DNA of 64,000 nt, from assembly GCF_001536285.1 (NCBI RefSeq), contig NZ_FAOZ01000032.1:1-64000 (forward strand), given 5' to 3'. Made by a program: the position numbers and the translations under genes. Below are positions 8,365-16,329 of the stretch, in pieces. This DNA is from Parafrankia irregularis. Lineage in GTDB: Bacteria > Actinomycetota > Actinomycetes > Frankiales > Frankiaceae. The first letter of the stretch is position 1. The number at the start of each line of letters is the position of its first letter. The notes below the pieces were generated by a model, which had not been told where the DNA came from, ran no database searches, and worked only from the letters and a program-made list of their open reading frames with translations.

Positions 8365-9267
8365 GCCCGCACCTTCGGACCACGCTTGATCAGCCAGGCC
8401 TGATCTGGCAGGCCCCAGGTCGCGGGGCCGGAGGGCGGGGATGCGTTCGAGGACTCCGTCGGCGAAGGTGCGGTACAGATCGAGCGTCTCCAGGTGGACG
8501 TAGCCGATGTGGCAGTCGCAGACGTCCAGGGGGCACGGCCGGGGCCGCGGCGCCGGGCGGAACGAGCCGTCGTACAGGTTCCCCAGCACGGCCGGGACGA
8601 AGTGACAGCGCCGGACCGTGCCGGTGCCGTCCACGGACACGACGGTCGCGCCGGTGCGGCAGGGCAGGCCGCGGCTGGGGTGTGGGGTGCGGCTGTAAGC
8701 GAACAGCGGGTCGATCTGGGCCCAGTCGGCGGCCTCGGTGTCGGTGTAGGTGTGGCCGCTGGCCGCGTTCACCCACAGGTATACGTGCCGGGGCAGATCG
8801 GCGCGCAGGCGGCGGGCGGCGTCCAGGTGCTCGGGCTGGCCCACGATGCCGGCGCTGAAACGCACCCCGCGGGCGGCCAGGTCGAGGCAGCGGCCGAGGA
8901 ACCGAACGTATGACACCTGGCTCGGGTGGTAGGTGGCCCACAGCGCGAGCCGGGACGGATCAGCATCACTCGTCCAGTCGACGCGGTGGCTGAGGTTGGT
9001 CTGGATCGCGACCCGCCCGACGTGCGGGAGGTGGCTGAGCTCCACCAGCGCCCGCCGATACCAGGAGCGGGTGAGGCCCTCACCCCACGGCGTGAACAGC
9101 ACCGAGACGCCGTGCTCCTGCTCCCGGACCCAGCCGGTGAAACGCTCCAGCGCGGCCCGGTCCGCCCGCAGCTGCGCCGGGGTGTCGCGGCGCTTCGCGA
9201 ACGGACAGTAGGAGCAGTCGTAGTCGCAGCTCGCGAGCGGCCCACGGTAGAGGATGGTCAGCTGCAT
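8311..9267 (-). CDS. STM4011 family radical SAM protein
   Basis: 318 residues. The cluster C-x3-C-x2-C that binds the 4Fe-4S/SAM centre is at Cys14, Cys18 and Cys21 (SCDYDCSYCPFAKRR), very close to the N terminus as in this family. A TIM-barrel-like region follows, with glycine/acidic strand ends (FTPWGEGLTR, AIQTNLSHR). Late cysteines (CRTG, RRCHF, CPLDVCDCHIGY) probably bind an auxiliary cluster of SPASM type. The gene is the last of the STM4015-4014-4013-4012-4011 set and starts within the stop codon of the STM4012 gene (TGATG), so the two are translationally coupled. The family's substrate is unknown; an adjacent conserved companion suggests peptide or small-molecule modification. The last 54 nt overlap the convergent gene 7177-8364. 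Confidence 0.88.
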   Translation of the reverse strand: MQLTILYRGPLASCDYDCSYCPFAKRRDTPAQLRADRAALERFTGWVREQEHGVSVLFTPWGEGLTRSWYRRALVELSHLPHVGRVAIQTNLSHRVDWTSDADPSRLALWATYHPSQVSYVRFLGRCLDLAARGVRFSAGIVGQPEHLDAARRLRADLPRHVYLWVNAASGHTYTDTEAADWAQIDPLFAYSRTPHPSRGLPCRTGATVVSVDGTGTVRRCHFVPAVLGNLYDGSFRPAPRPRPCPLDVCDCHIGYVHLETLDLYRTFADGVLERIPALRPRDLGPARSGLADQAWSEGAGSAAQTSESAQEQAAEAG

Positions 9268-10583
9268 CAGCGTGGGGTGTAGCTGGCCATCAGGGCCTGG
9301 ACCCGGGGTGAGAAGAGCGCCGGGCCCAGGGCGTCGGAGTGGGCGAGGCCGTCGGGGGTCAGCCGGAGACTGCTCGGGGTCTGCTCCAGCCAGCCGCGGT
9401 CGGCGAAGGCAGTGAGGTCGAAGTCCGCGGTCACGTCGGTGTGGAAACGCTCCCGGTAGGCGATGCGATCCAGGCCCTCGGCCTGCAGCAGCGACTGGAT
9501 CAGATGGCGCCGGCGGCGCTCGTCGCCGGTGAGGGTGAAGCCGACCCGGGCGGTGGCGAAGTCCGTCTCGCGCAGGTAGTCGTCGAGGATCGCGCGCACG
9601 TGCCGGGTACCCACCGCGTATTCGAACGAGTAGTGCAGGTCCGAGGTGTAGGAGCGGGCTCCGCAGCCCAGGCCGACCATACCGTCGGTCTGGCAGCAGT
9701 ACGCCGGCCCGGACGTACTGTGCGGGGCGGGCTGTTCGTCGGGCGGGCGGCGGAACATCCGCATGGAGACCTGCTCGTAGCCGCTGGCCAGCAGGTGGTC
9801 GCGGCCGAGGCGGTACAGCCGGATGCGCTGGTCGTCCCAGTCGGTCTCGCGCCGGGCCAGGCCGGTCAGGGGACGGATGTACAGCGGGTACAGGTAGAGC
9901 TCCTCCGGACGCCAGGCCAGTGCCGCGTCCAGGGAATGCAGCCAGGTGGCCGCGGTCTGGCCGTCGATGCCGTAGATGAGGTCGATGTTCAGCGTGGGGA
10001 AGCCGGCTCGGCGGATGCGTTCCAGGGCTGCCTCGACCTCGACCCGCCGCTGGGGTCTCCCGGCCGCGCGGGCCTCGACGTCCAGGAAGCTCTGCACGCC
10101 GATCGAGATGCGGGTGGTGCCGCGCTCACGCAGGACGGTGAGACGGTCGGCGGTCGCGGTGGCCGGCGAGGTCTCCACCCCGAACGGGACACTGCCCAGC
10201 GGTGCGAGGCGGGCGCTGATGTCGCAGAGCCGTTCCAGCTCGGGGGCGGTCAGGTAGGTGGGTGTGCCGCCGCCGAAGGCCACCGTGGCGAACGCGGCGT
10301 CGCCCAGTGCGCTCGTGACCGCCGCGGCCTGGCGTTCGAGCGCGTCCAGGTAGGCACCCGTGAACTCCTCGGACGCCCCCGTGCGCGTGAACAGGTTGCA
10401 GAAGCCGCAGCGCATCTCGCACAGCGGGACGTGCAGGTAGAGGAACAGCGCGGACCGGTCCTGCGCGGCCCACACGTCCCGCAGCGGGGGGCGGGGGGAC
10501 AGCGGGCGGTAGGCCGTCTTGTGCGGGTACGCGTAGACGTACTGCTGATATGGGCCGGTGTACTGCTGGTGTGGGGCGGTCAT
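9267..10583 (-). CDS. STM4012 family radical SAM protein (HemN-like)
   Basis: 438 residues. The radical SAM motif is C-x3-C-x2-C at Cys55, Cys59 and Cys62 within LYLHVPLCEMRCGFCN, the HemW/HemN form. Further HemN-like marks are FGGGTPTYL, GVETSPATAT, RISIGVQSF, and NIDLIYGIDGQT. A Tyr/Gln-rich lead (QQYTGPYQQYVYAYPHKTAY) precedes the barrel, as usual for this family. A wing-like domain is at the C terminus (DFDLTAFADRGWLE). The family is placed near coproporphyrinogen dehydrogenase-like enzymes, but its genetic company differs, so I would not call it HemN. Its promoter-proximal side is interrupted by the tnpB element, which now sits between it and STM4013, so expression may depend on read-through or on a new promoter. 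Confidence 0.88.
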   Translation of the reverse strand: MTAPHQQYTGPYQQYVYAYPHKTAYRPLSPRPPLRDVWAAQDRSALFLYLHVPLCEMRCGFCNLFTRTGASEEFTGAYLDALERQAAAVTSALGDAAFATVAFGGGTPTYLTAPELERLCDISARLAPLGSVPFGVETSPATATADRLTVLRERGTTRISIGVQSFLDVEARAAGRPQRRVEVEAALERIRRAGFPTLNIDLIYGIDGQTAATWLHSLDAALAWRPEELYLYPLYIRPLTGLARRETDWDDQRIRLYRLGRDHLLASGYEQVSMRMFRRPPDEQPAPHSTSGPAYCCQTDGMVGLGCGARSYTSDLHYSFEYAVGTRHVRAILDDYLRETDFATARVGFTLTGDERRRRHLIQSLLQAEGLDRIAYRERFHTDVTADFDLTAFADRGWLEQTPSSLRLTPDGLAHSDALGPALFSPRVQALMASYTPR

Positions 10584-10596
10584 CGGGAACCCCGGA

Positions 10597-11831
10597 GGAG
10601 ACCTCGGCCTTCAGGCCGGGGAGGAATCCGGCCCCTTGCGGAGCGGGGCAGGCAGCAGCGGTTCGCCGTCAGGCGTACCGCCGCTGGAGAGCCCGGCGCA
10701 CCGGGTGGCTGGTCTCGCTGTTCGGTGGGCGACGGTGGTTCGTCGTGGTCTCGGAGAGGCGGGTGTGCAGGTCGCTCTGAGGTCACAGAGAGACCTGCTT
10801 CACGGTCCCGCCGCCAACCTATGATCATTTCATCTCCAGGTTCCGGTTGTCTCCCGACGCGGCGCAGGTCGAAGCCCTGCTCGCGCAGTGCGGCCATGCC
10901 CGGTATGTGTGGAACCTCGGCCACGAGCAGCGTGCGGCCTACCGGCCCGGGCGTGGGCCGACGCCCGGGTACCACGAGCAGGCGCGGCAGCTGACCGAGG
11001 CGCGGGCGGAGCATGCGTGGTTGGCGGCGGGTTCGCAGATCGTGCAGCAGCAGGCGTTGCGTGACCTGGACCAGGCATGGCGGAACTTCTTCAACGGCAC
11101 GCACCGCAGGCCCGGGTTCCGCCGGCAGGGTGTGCACGAGGGGTTCCGGATCGTGGGCCCGGCCGCGTCGCGGGTCCGCCAGGACAACGGGAGGTGGTCG
11201 TCGGTGCTGGTCCCGAAGGTCGGCTGGGTGCGGTTCCGCCGCAGCCGGACCGTTGCCAGGGCACGGCGGGGCAGCAACCGGCGTGGCCGGATCAAAGGAC
11301 AGATCGCCCGGCTGAAGGCCCGGGAGGCGGACCGGCGCAAGGACTGGGTGGAGAAGACCTCCACCGATCTCACCCGCCGGTACGACATGATCCGGGTCGA
11401 GGATCTGAACATCCAGGGAATGACCCGTTCCGCCCGGGGCACGGTCGACAACCCGGGGCGGAACGTGGCGCAGAAGGCCGGGTTGAACCGGGGCATCCTC
11501 GCCAATGGCTGGGGGCTGCTCGTCCGACGGTTGGAGCAGAAGGCCCCGGGCCGGGTCGAGAGGGTCCCGGCCGCGTACACGAGTCAGCGGTGCTCGGCCT
11601 GCGGGCATACGGCGCCTGGGAACCGCGAGAGCCAAGCGGTGTTCCGGTGCGTCGCCTGCGGGCACACGGCCCACGCCGACACCAACGCGGCCTGCAATAT
11701 CGCGGCCGGACGGGCCGTGACCGCGCGGGGAGGCACGGTGCTGGCCGGGCCCGTGAACCGCGAACCTCAACAACACGAACTCCTGTTCGGGTAGTTGGAA
11801 TCCCTCTCGTTCACGAGAGGGAGGACGTCAA
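10597..11831 (+). mobile_element. IS605/IS1341-type tnpB element, decayed, inserted in the STM401x operon
   Basis: A TnpB-only element lies in the intergenic space between STM4013 and STM4012, oriented against the operon. The right end is a perfect 8-bp stem with a TTCA loop (11802-11809 and 11814-11821) followed by AGGACGTCAA, as is usual for tnpB right ends; the STM4013 stop codon is within that terminal string. A second hairpin of the same build (8-bp stem with one G-T pair, TTCA loop, AGGA tail) is at 10602-10621 beside STM4012. It may mark the left limit or be a leftover right end of another copy. The 220 nt between 10625 and tnpB hold no gene I can recognise. No tnpA is present, so movement would need help in trans. 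Confidence 0.65.
10847..11794 (+). pseudogene. tnpB: TnpB (IS605 OrfB) lacking the RuvC-I segment
   Basis: The frame starts at a TTG; matching residues (HFISRFRLSPDAAQVEALLA) continue upstream without an ATG, so the true start is uncertain. Conserved TnpB parts are present in order: N-terminal helical part (HARYVWNLGHEQRAAY, RRPGFRRQG), basic helix RARRGSNRR..IARLKAREADRRKDW, RuvC-II region MIRVEDLNIQGM, zinc finger CSACGH..FRCVACGHTAHAD, and RuvC-III DTNAACNIAAGRA. Between GWVRFRRSRTV and ARARRGSNRR (near 11250-11260) about 75-80 residues usual for the family are missing, including the strand with the RuvC-I Asp (IDRGV type). The length of about 315 instead of about 395 agrees. The break keeps frame. 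Nuclease activity should be lost. RNA-guided binding without cutting cannot be excluded. Confidence 0.8.
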
Positions 11832-12625
11832 GCCAGCACGAACTCCCCGTATGGGACGGTCCAGACGACGTCGTGGCCGAGACGGTGGCCGTGGTGGCCG
11901 TCCTCGCCGTACGCGGTCCCGTGGTCCGAGCAGACGATCACGAAGCAGGGGCGGCGCATCAGCGCGAACAGGCGGCCGAGCTGCCGGTCGACATAGCGCA
12001 GCGCCGCGGCGTGGGATTCGCGCGAGTCGCCCTGGTCGCGGGTGGCACCGGCCAGGTAGAACCAGTTGGGCTGGTGCAGTGCGGCCACGTTGAGCAGCAG
12101 GAACAGCCGCCGGTCGGGAGGAAGACGCCGCATCACCTCGCCGACCCGGTCGATCTGGTGGGCCAGCGAGTCGGGGTCGGTCACGCCGAACCGGGGCTCC
12201 CAGTGGCTTTCGGTGAACAGGCCCGGAAGCACCGAGCCGAGCGGGCTGAGCTTGTTGAAGAAGCCCACACCGCCCACACAGACCGTGTGATAGCCGATTT
12301 TCGCCAGGCCGGCCGGGAGGTCCGGGGCGTCGAACACCCAGGTGCCGGATGCGGTGGTCTCGCTGCCAGGGAACCGCGCGGCGAACAGGCGCGGGTGTGG
12401 GTGTGGGCCGGGCCGCGCCGGGGTCGGCAGGAAGCCGGCAAGCATGGCGGCGTGTGCCGCGTAGGTGAAGCTGCCCGGGGTGTGGCGGCGTTCCCAACGG
12501 CCGTCGGGCAGCAGGCCCCGGAGGGTGGGTGTCCGCCCGGCGGAGGTGAGTTCGGCCGCGACGTCGTAGCGGAGGGTGTCGAGCGTGACCAGCAGCAGAT
12601 CATGGGTGCCGACGATCTCGCTCAT
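11828..12625 (-). CDS. STM4013 family sulfatase/phosphatase-fold protein
   Basis: About 265 residues from ATG at 12625 (MSEIVGTHDLLLVTLDTLRY); an ATG three codons upstream at 12634 is possible. It has the alkaline phosphatase superfamily metal-site arrangement: LLLVTLDTLRYD at the N terminus, a nucleophile-helix region HTPGSFTYAAHAAMLAGFLP (Ser/Thr-Tyr before Ala-Ala-His), and late VIVCSDHGTAYGEDGHHGHR supplying Asp-His and His ligands. It is shorter than true sulfatases (usually 450-550 residues) and lacks the CxPSR formylglycine motif, so sulfate ester hydrolysis should not be assumed. It is third in transcription order of the STM401x set, 54 nt after STM4014. The tnpB right end abuts its stop codon. 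Confidence 0.85.
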   Translation of the reverse strand: MSEIVGTHDLLLVTLDTLRYDVAAELTSAGRTPTLRGLLPDGRWERRHTPGSFTYAAHAAMLAGFLPTPARPGPHPHPRLFAARFPGSETTASGTWVFDAPDLPAGLAKIGYHTVCVGGVGFFNKLSPLGSVLPGLFTESHWEPRFGVTDPDSLAHQIDRVGEVMRRLPPDRRLFLLLNVAALHQPNWFYLAGATRDQGDSRESHAAALRYVDRQLGRLFALMRRPCFVIVCSDHGTAYGEDGHHGHRLGHDVVWTVPYGEFVLA

Positions 12626-12679
12626 GTCACGCATGCCGCCGCCGCCCCGGCCTCTCGTGCCGCCATCGCTCCCGGCCGC

Positions 12680-13798
12680 TCATGCCGCCGCCGCGTGCGC
12701 CGCCAGGGCCGCGCGCACCTGGGCGGCATGCACCTGAGCGGTGTAGGTATCCAGGCCTTCGGCCCAGGTGCCCGGCAGCCCGGTGATGCCGGGCAGCAGA
12801 TCGCCGAACGCGTTGATCTCACCGACCGCGACCTGCCGCCAGCCGATCTGCACAAGCAGGTCGACACCGACCATGAGGCTGCCGGGAAAGCACGCGGCGG
12901 CCCGCGCGCACACGTCGAGCGCATGCTCCCAGCCGGTGGAGCCGAGGGCGTCGCGCACCGCGCTCACCGAGCCCCGCGCCCCGCCGAGGTGCAGGTTGGT
13001 CATCGGGGAGCGGCTTGTCCGCACGACCACATGAGTCGGCTCGCCGGCGATCACCACCACCCGCAGGTCGAGGACACGCCCACCGAGCGCGGCCTTGGGC
13101 AGCCACCGCTCCACGTGCAGCCCGTCCGGCGCCAGCTCGTCGATCAGCTGGGCCACCTCAGGCTCGGTCTCGTAGGCCCGGACCCGCAGCGCGTTGACGA
13201 GACCGGTGCCGATGCGCGCGGCGGAGGTGACGGCTCTGACCCGCCCGCCGCGCGCGGCCCGCAGCGCCACGACGCCGGATGCGGACGAGCCGTGCGCCGG
13301 TTTGACGAACACCTGGCCCATGCCCGCCTGCGCCATCCGCGCCCGCAGGTCGGCATAGTCGTGGACGGGTGGCAGTGCCTCGGGGACGGGCACACCCGCC
13401 GACCGCAGCCGGGCGTGGCAGCGCCTCTTGTCGCACATGACGGCGATCTCGTCGACGTCGCCGAGCGGCTGGGCGCCCGAAGCCGTGGCCGCGGCGGCGA
13501 CGCGCCCCAGGCCCGCGGTGAAGGCCGCATACCACCGTGCACCCCCGCCCACCCGGGTCGGATCACCGGGCCCGCGCAGCAGCCTGTCCACCTCGGGGTC
13601 GCCTCCGGGTGAGTCGATCCGTAGCAGTGAGCCGGGCACGATCGGCAGCGCTCCGCCGGGCACGATCGGCGGCTCGCCGCCGTGCAGCACCTGCGCCCAG
13701 CCGACGACCCGGGGTGCGGCCAGGCCCGCCGAGCGGCACGCGGCCGTGAACAGTTCGGTGCGCCGGTCGCCCGGGGCCCCCACCACGGTGAACATCAT
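12680..13798 (-). CDS. STM4014 family protein, ATP-grasp-like
   Basis: About 372 residues starting MMFTVVGAPGDRR; its ATG overlaps the STM4015 stop codon (ATGA), which fixes the start and rejects the longer upstream frame. It has a Rossmann-like N terminus, then an ATP-grasp type core: CDKRRCHARLRSAGVPVPEAL (substrate-lid entry), VFVKPAHGSSASGVVALRA (nucleotide-binding strand and glycine loop), VERWLPKA, LRVVVIAGEP, and late metal-ligand motif VAVGEINAFGDLLPG (Glu-x-Asn). ATP-grasp enzymes join a carboxylate to an amine or thiol through an acyl phosphate. Beside two radical SAM enzymes, peptide or small-molecule ligation is a reasonable guess. The function of the family is not known to me. 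Confidence 0.85.
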   Translation of the reverse strand: MMFTVVGAPGDRRTELFTAACRSAGLAAPRVVGWAQVLHGGEPPIVPGGALPIVPGSLLRIDSPGGDPEVDRLLRGPGDPTRVGGGARWYAAFTAGLGRVAAAATASGAQPLGDVDEIAVMCDKRRCHARLRSAGVPVPEALPPVHDYADLRARMAQAGMGQVFVKPAHGSSASGVVALRAARGGRVRAVTSAARIGTGLVNALRVRAYETEPEVAQLIDELAPDGLHVERWLPKAALGGRVLDLRVVVIAGEPTHVVVRTSRSPMTNLHLGGARGSVSAVRDALGSTGWEHALDVCARAAACFPGSLMVGVDLLVQIGWRQVAVGEINAFGDLLPGITGLPGTWAEGLDTYTAQVHAAQVRAALAAHAAAA

Positions 13799-14760
13799 TC
13801 GGAGACCGCGGTGTAGAACCAGTCGTCCTCCGCCTCCTCCTGCTGACCGAGGTCGATCTCGACGCCGGGCAGCACGGCGCCGACACGGTTCATCGCGGCG
13901 TCGGTCAGGAAGTGATGGTGCAGGTCGAGGCGCTCGAGGTGGGTGAGCGGCTGGCCGGACAGCAGCGACTCGGCTCCCCGGTCGGTCAGGGTGCCCAGGG
14001 CCAGGCTGAGCGACGCCAGCCGCGCGACGACCGGAGCGCCCGCCACAGCCGCGGCGACCTCGTCCGCGATCTGGGCGTTCTCCAGCCCCAGATGCCGCAG
14101 GGCGGGCAGCCGCTCGCCGCCCAGGATCCCGGCGAGGTCGGCCACCGTCGCGTCGCCGCCGTAGTTGTCGGTACCCAGCCACAGATCGAGGTGTTCCAGG
14201 GCCGGCAGGTCGCTCCCGCCGACGGCCCGCACCACCGAGGCGGGCAGCCCACCCGCCTCGAACCGCAGCGTCCTCAGCGTGCCGTGGTGGACGGGGCTCA
14301 GCGCCAGCCCGTCGCTCCCGCGGACCCCCAGGTACTCCAGCGCGGGAAAGGCACCGAACAGGCGGGTGACGTCGGACTGCTCGATCCAGGAGATCTCCGC
14401 CTCCTCCAGCACGATGTCGCCCAGGAACAGCGCGCGCAGCGCGGGCAGCCGGTCGGCCGCACCCACCAGCAGGTCGACCGGGTTCGCGGGGTTCTTCGTG
14501 TCGTAGGACGCACCCCAGTAGCCGATGACCAGATGGGTCACCTCCGCGGGCGGGACCTCCGCCAGGAACTTCTGGAAGACGCCGCCGAGGTCGGGACCCT
14601 CGAACCAGGTTCTGATCCGCCAGGCGACGTCACCGGGCGAGGCCGGCGCGCCCGAGCCCGCCGGCCCGAAGTACCGATCGGACGACTCGCCGTCGTGCTC
14701 GTACCGAAAATCGACCACCGGCTTGCCGGCGAGCTCGGTGAGGTGCTCGTTGATGGTCAT
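13795..14760 (-). CDS. STM4015 family leucine-rich-repeat protein
   Basis: 321 residues from ATG at 14760, with AAGGGGG just upstream; 18 codons of open frame before it are not needed. After an N-terminal cap the protein is built from repeats of about 24-28 residues with LxxLxLxx patterns (LPALRALFLGDIVLEEAEIS, FPALEYLGVRGSDG, LPALEHLDLWLG, LPALRHLGLENAQI, LTHLERLDLHHHFL). This is a solenoid of cytoplasmic LRR type. It has no signal peptide, so it likely binds a partner protein or peptide in the cytosol. It is the first gene of the STM401x operon and is coupled to STM4014 by an ATGA overlap. The 500-nt space upstream must contain the operon promoter. Confidence 0.87.
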   Translation of the reverse strand: MTINEHLTELAGKPVVDFRYEHDGESSDRYFGPAGSGAPASPGDVAWRIRTWFEGPDLGGVFQKFLAEVPPAEVTHLVIGYWGASYDTKNPANPVDLLVGAADRLPALRALFLGDIVLEEAEISWIEQSDVTRLFGAFPALEYLGVRGSDGLALSPVHHGTLRTLRFEAGGLPASVVRAVGGSDLPALEHLDLWLGTDNYGGDATVADLAGILGGERLPALRHLGLENAQIADEVAAAVAGAPVVARLASLSLALGTLTDRGAESLLSGQPLTHLERLDLHHHFLTDAAMNRVGAVLPGVEIDLGQQEEAEDDWFYTAVSE

Positions 14761-15264
14761 CTGGCCCCCTTCGCGGTGACTGTCGGGAACCGTCCTATCA
14801 GCTGCCACCGACATGATCGGGTCGCCAGCCGCCCCGGCAGACCCGTCTGAGGCTCGAAGCCGAGGTCACCGGCACAGTCCCGCGGACAGTCAGAACACAG
14901 GATGATCCGGGAGACGGCGAGATGTGGCCCCGCACCGCTGGCCCGGCCACAGCTGCCCGACCCACCCGGAGGCGGCGGTGCGCGGCGCCGCGACACGGCC
15001 GGTCGTGATGACGGCGGGTCCGGAACGGACCGGGTTTCCGGCGGAAATGCCGAGTTCGTGGACATCCTCGCCCGGCAGCGGGGCCCACCGCAGGCTGAAC
15101 ACGACCCGCACCCAAAAAATTCTCACCCAACGCGCCAGCCCGGGCACCCATGGTGCTCGACGAGGTGGATGCTGCAGGCTATTGTTCCGATCTCGGGAGG
15201 GGTCCCATCGCGTCGAGTCGTCTTCGAGTCGTCTCGACACTGCGGTCACGGAGGTTCCTCCCTG
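14761..15264. other. intergenic region between divergent STM4015 and expansin-like gene
   Basis: No gene is supported. Frames in both directions are Arg/Pro/Gly-rich shadows without ribosome binding sites. It should carry both divergent promoters. An A-rich stretch around 15112-15130 (cccaaaaaattctcacc) is the only clearly low-GC part and is a candidate promoter zone for the downstream lipoprotein. Confidence 0.5.
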
Positions 15265-16329
15265 ATGCTGCCCTCTTCTCCTTGTTCTCCTTCCCGCGCC
15301 GCCGCGGCGCTTCTTCGCCGGGCCGTGATCGGCACGGCGACGACGGCGGGTGTCGCCATCATGATCACCGGTTGCTGGCCCCTCGGCGACGGCGCTTCCA
15401 GCCGTCCCCTGGCCGCCGCCACCGCTGCTCCTGTTACCGGCACCGCGGCCGCGGTGCCGCCTTCGGGTTTCGGTGGGCACATCCCGACGACCACGCCCGG
15501 CGACACGGCGGGGGCCACGGCCGCGGCGCCGGGCTCCGATCCGGCGCTCGGTTCGGGACAGCCGGCAGCGCCACCGGCCGGTTCCACGGCGACCGGTTCG
15601 ACCGCCGGGCGACCCCCCTCGTCCCCCGGCGCCGGCACCGCCATCTCGACACCGGCGGCGGCAGCACCGGCGCAACCGCCGGCCCCGCCACCGGCGCAGC
15701 CGCTCGCCGCCCCGGCCTCCGGGCGGATCCAGCCGGGCACCGTCTACCGGGGCCGCGCGACGCACTACGGCGCTGACGGCGGGGGCAACTGCATGTTCGA
15801 CCGGCTGAACGACCCGGCGATGCCGGTCGTGGCGATGAACGAGGCCGACTACGAGACCGCACGCGCCTGCGGTGCCTACATCCAGGTAACCGGCCCCGGG
15901 GGAAGCGTGGTCGTCAAGGTCACCGACCGCTGCCCCGAATGCGCCCCGGGGCAGCTCGACCTTAGCGAGCAGGCGTTCGCCCGCATCGCCGGCGGCGTGC
16001 CGGGGCTGGTGGACGTCACCTGGCGGCTGGCCAGCCCGTCGGGCCTCGGAGCCGTGCAGTACAAGGTGAAGGAGGGTTCGTCGGCCTACTGGCTCGCCCT
16101 CCAGGTCCGTCAGCACCGCAACCTGGTCACCTCACTGGAGGTGCGGGTCAACGGGGTGTGGACGCCGCTGCGGCGCGAGATGTGGAACTACTTCATCGCG
16201 CCGAACGGCCTCGGGCCGGGTCCGTTCACGGTACGGATCACCGATGTCTTCGGTGAGCGGCTCGTCCACACCGTCAGCCTGTCGCCGGGTACGACCCAAC
16301 AGGCCACCGGCCAGTTCGCCCAGCGCTGA
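15265..16329 (+). CDS. secreted expansin-like lipoprotein with double-psi beta-barrel
   Basis: 354 residues from ATG at 15265, with GGAGG 10 nt upstream. A basic N terminus and hydrophobic stretch end in a lipobox (MITGC), so it is probably lipid-anchored outside the cell. About 130 residues of Ala/Pro/Thr/Gly linker follow, likely spanning or lining the wall. The double-psi barrel begins at VYRGRATHYG and contains NEADYETARACGAYIQVTG, VVVKVTDRCPECAPGQLDLS (with the conserved Asp of the expansin site) and FARIAG. The last 90 residues (VDVTWRLA, VQYKVKEGSSAYWLALQVRQ, WNYFIA, FTVRITDVFGE) match the carbohydrate-binding second domain of bacterial expansins (EXLX1/YoaJ). Bacterial expansins loosen cellulose or peptidoglycan without hydrolysis. 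In a plant-associated actinobacterium, plant wall contact is plausible. Confidence 0.85.
   Translation: MLPSSPCSPSRAAAALLRRAVIGTATTAGVAIMITGCWPLGDGASSRPLAAATAAPVTGTAAAVPPSGFGGHIPTTTPGDTAGATAAAPGSDPALGSGQPAAPPAGSTATGSTAGRPPSSPGAGTAISTPAAAAPAQPPAPPPAQPLAAPASGRIQPGTVYRGRATHYGADGGGNCMFDRLNDPAMPVVAMNEADYETARACGAYIQVTGPGGSVVVKVTDRCPECAPGQLDLSEQAFARIAGGVPGLVDVTWRLASPSGLGAVQYKVKEGSSAYWLALQVRQHRNLVTSLEVRVNGVWTPLRREMWNYFIAPNGLGPGPFTVRITDVFGERLVHTVSLSPGTTQQATGQFAQR

Noticed and set aside
9339-10994. 551-residue plus-strand frame over STM4012
   Set aside because: Antisense shadow of a clear radical SAM gene.
11828-12625. True arylsulfatase
   Set aside because: No CxPSR formylglycine motif and the chain is much shorter than sulfatases.
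11795-13612. 605-residue plus-strand frame over STM4013/STM4014
   Set aside because: Antisense shadow; low-complexity Gly/Val/Arg/Gln product.
13799-14182. N-terminal extension of STM4014
   Set aside because: Lies antiparallel in frame over STM4015 sequence; the ATGA overlap gives the start.
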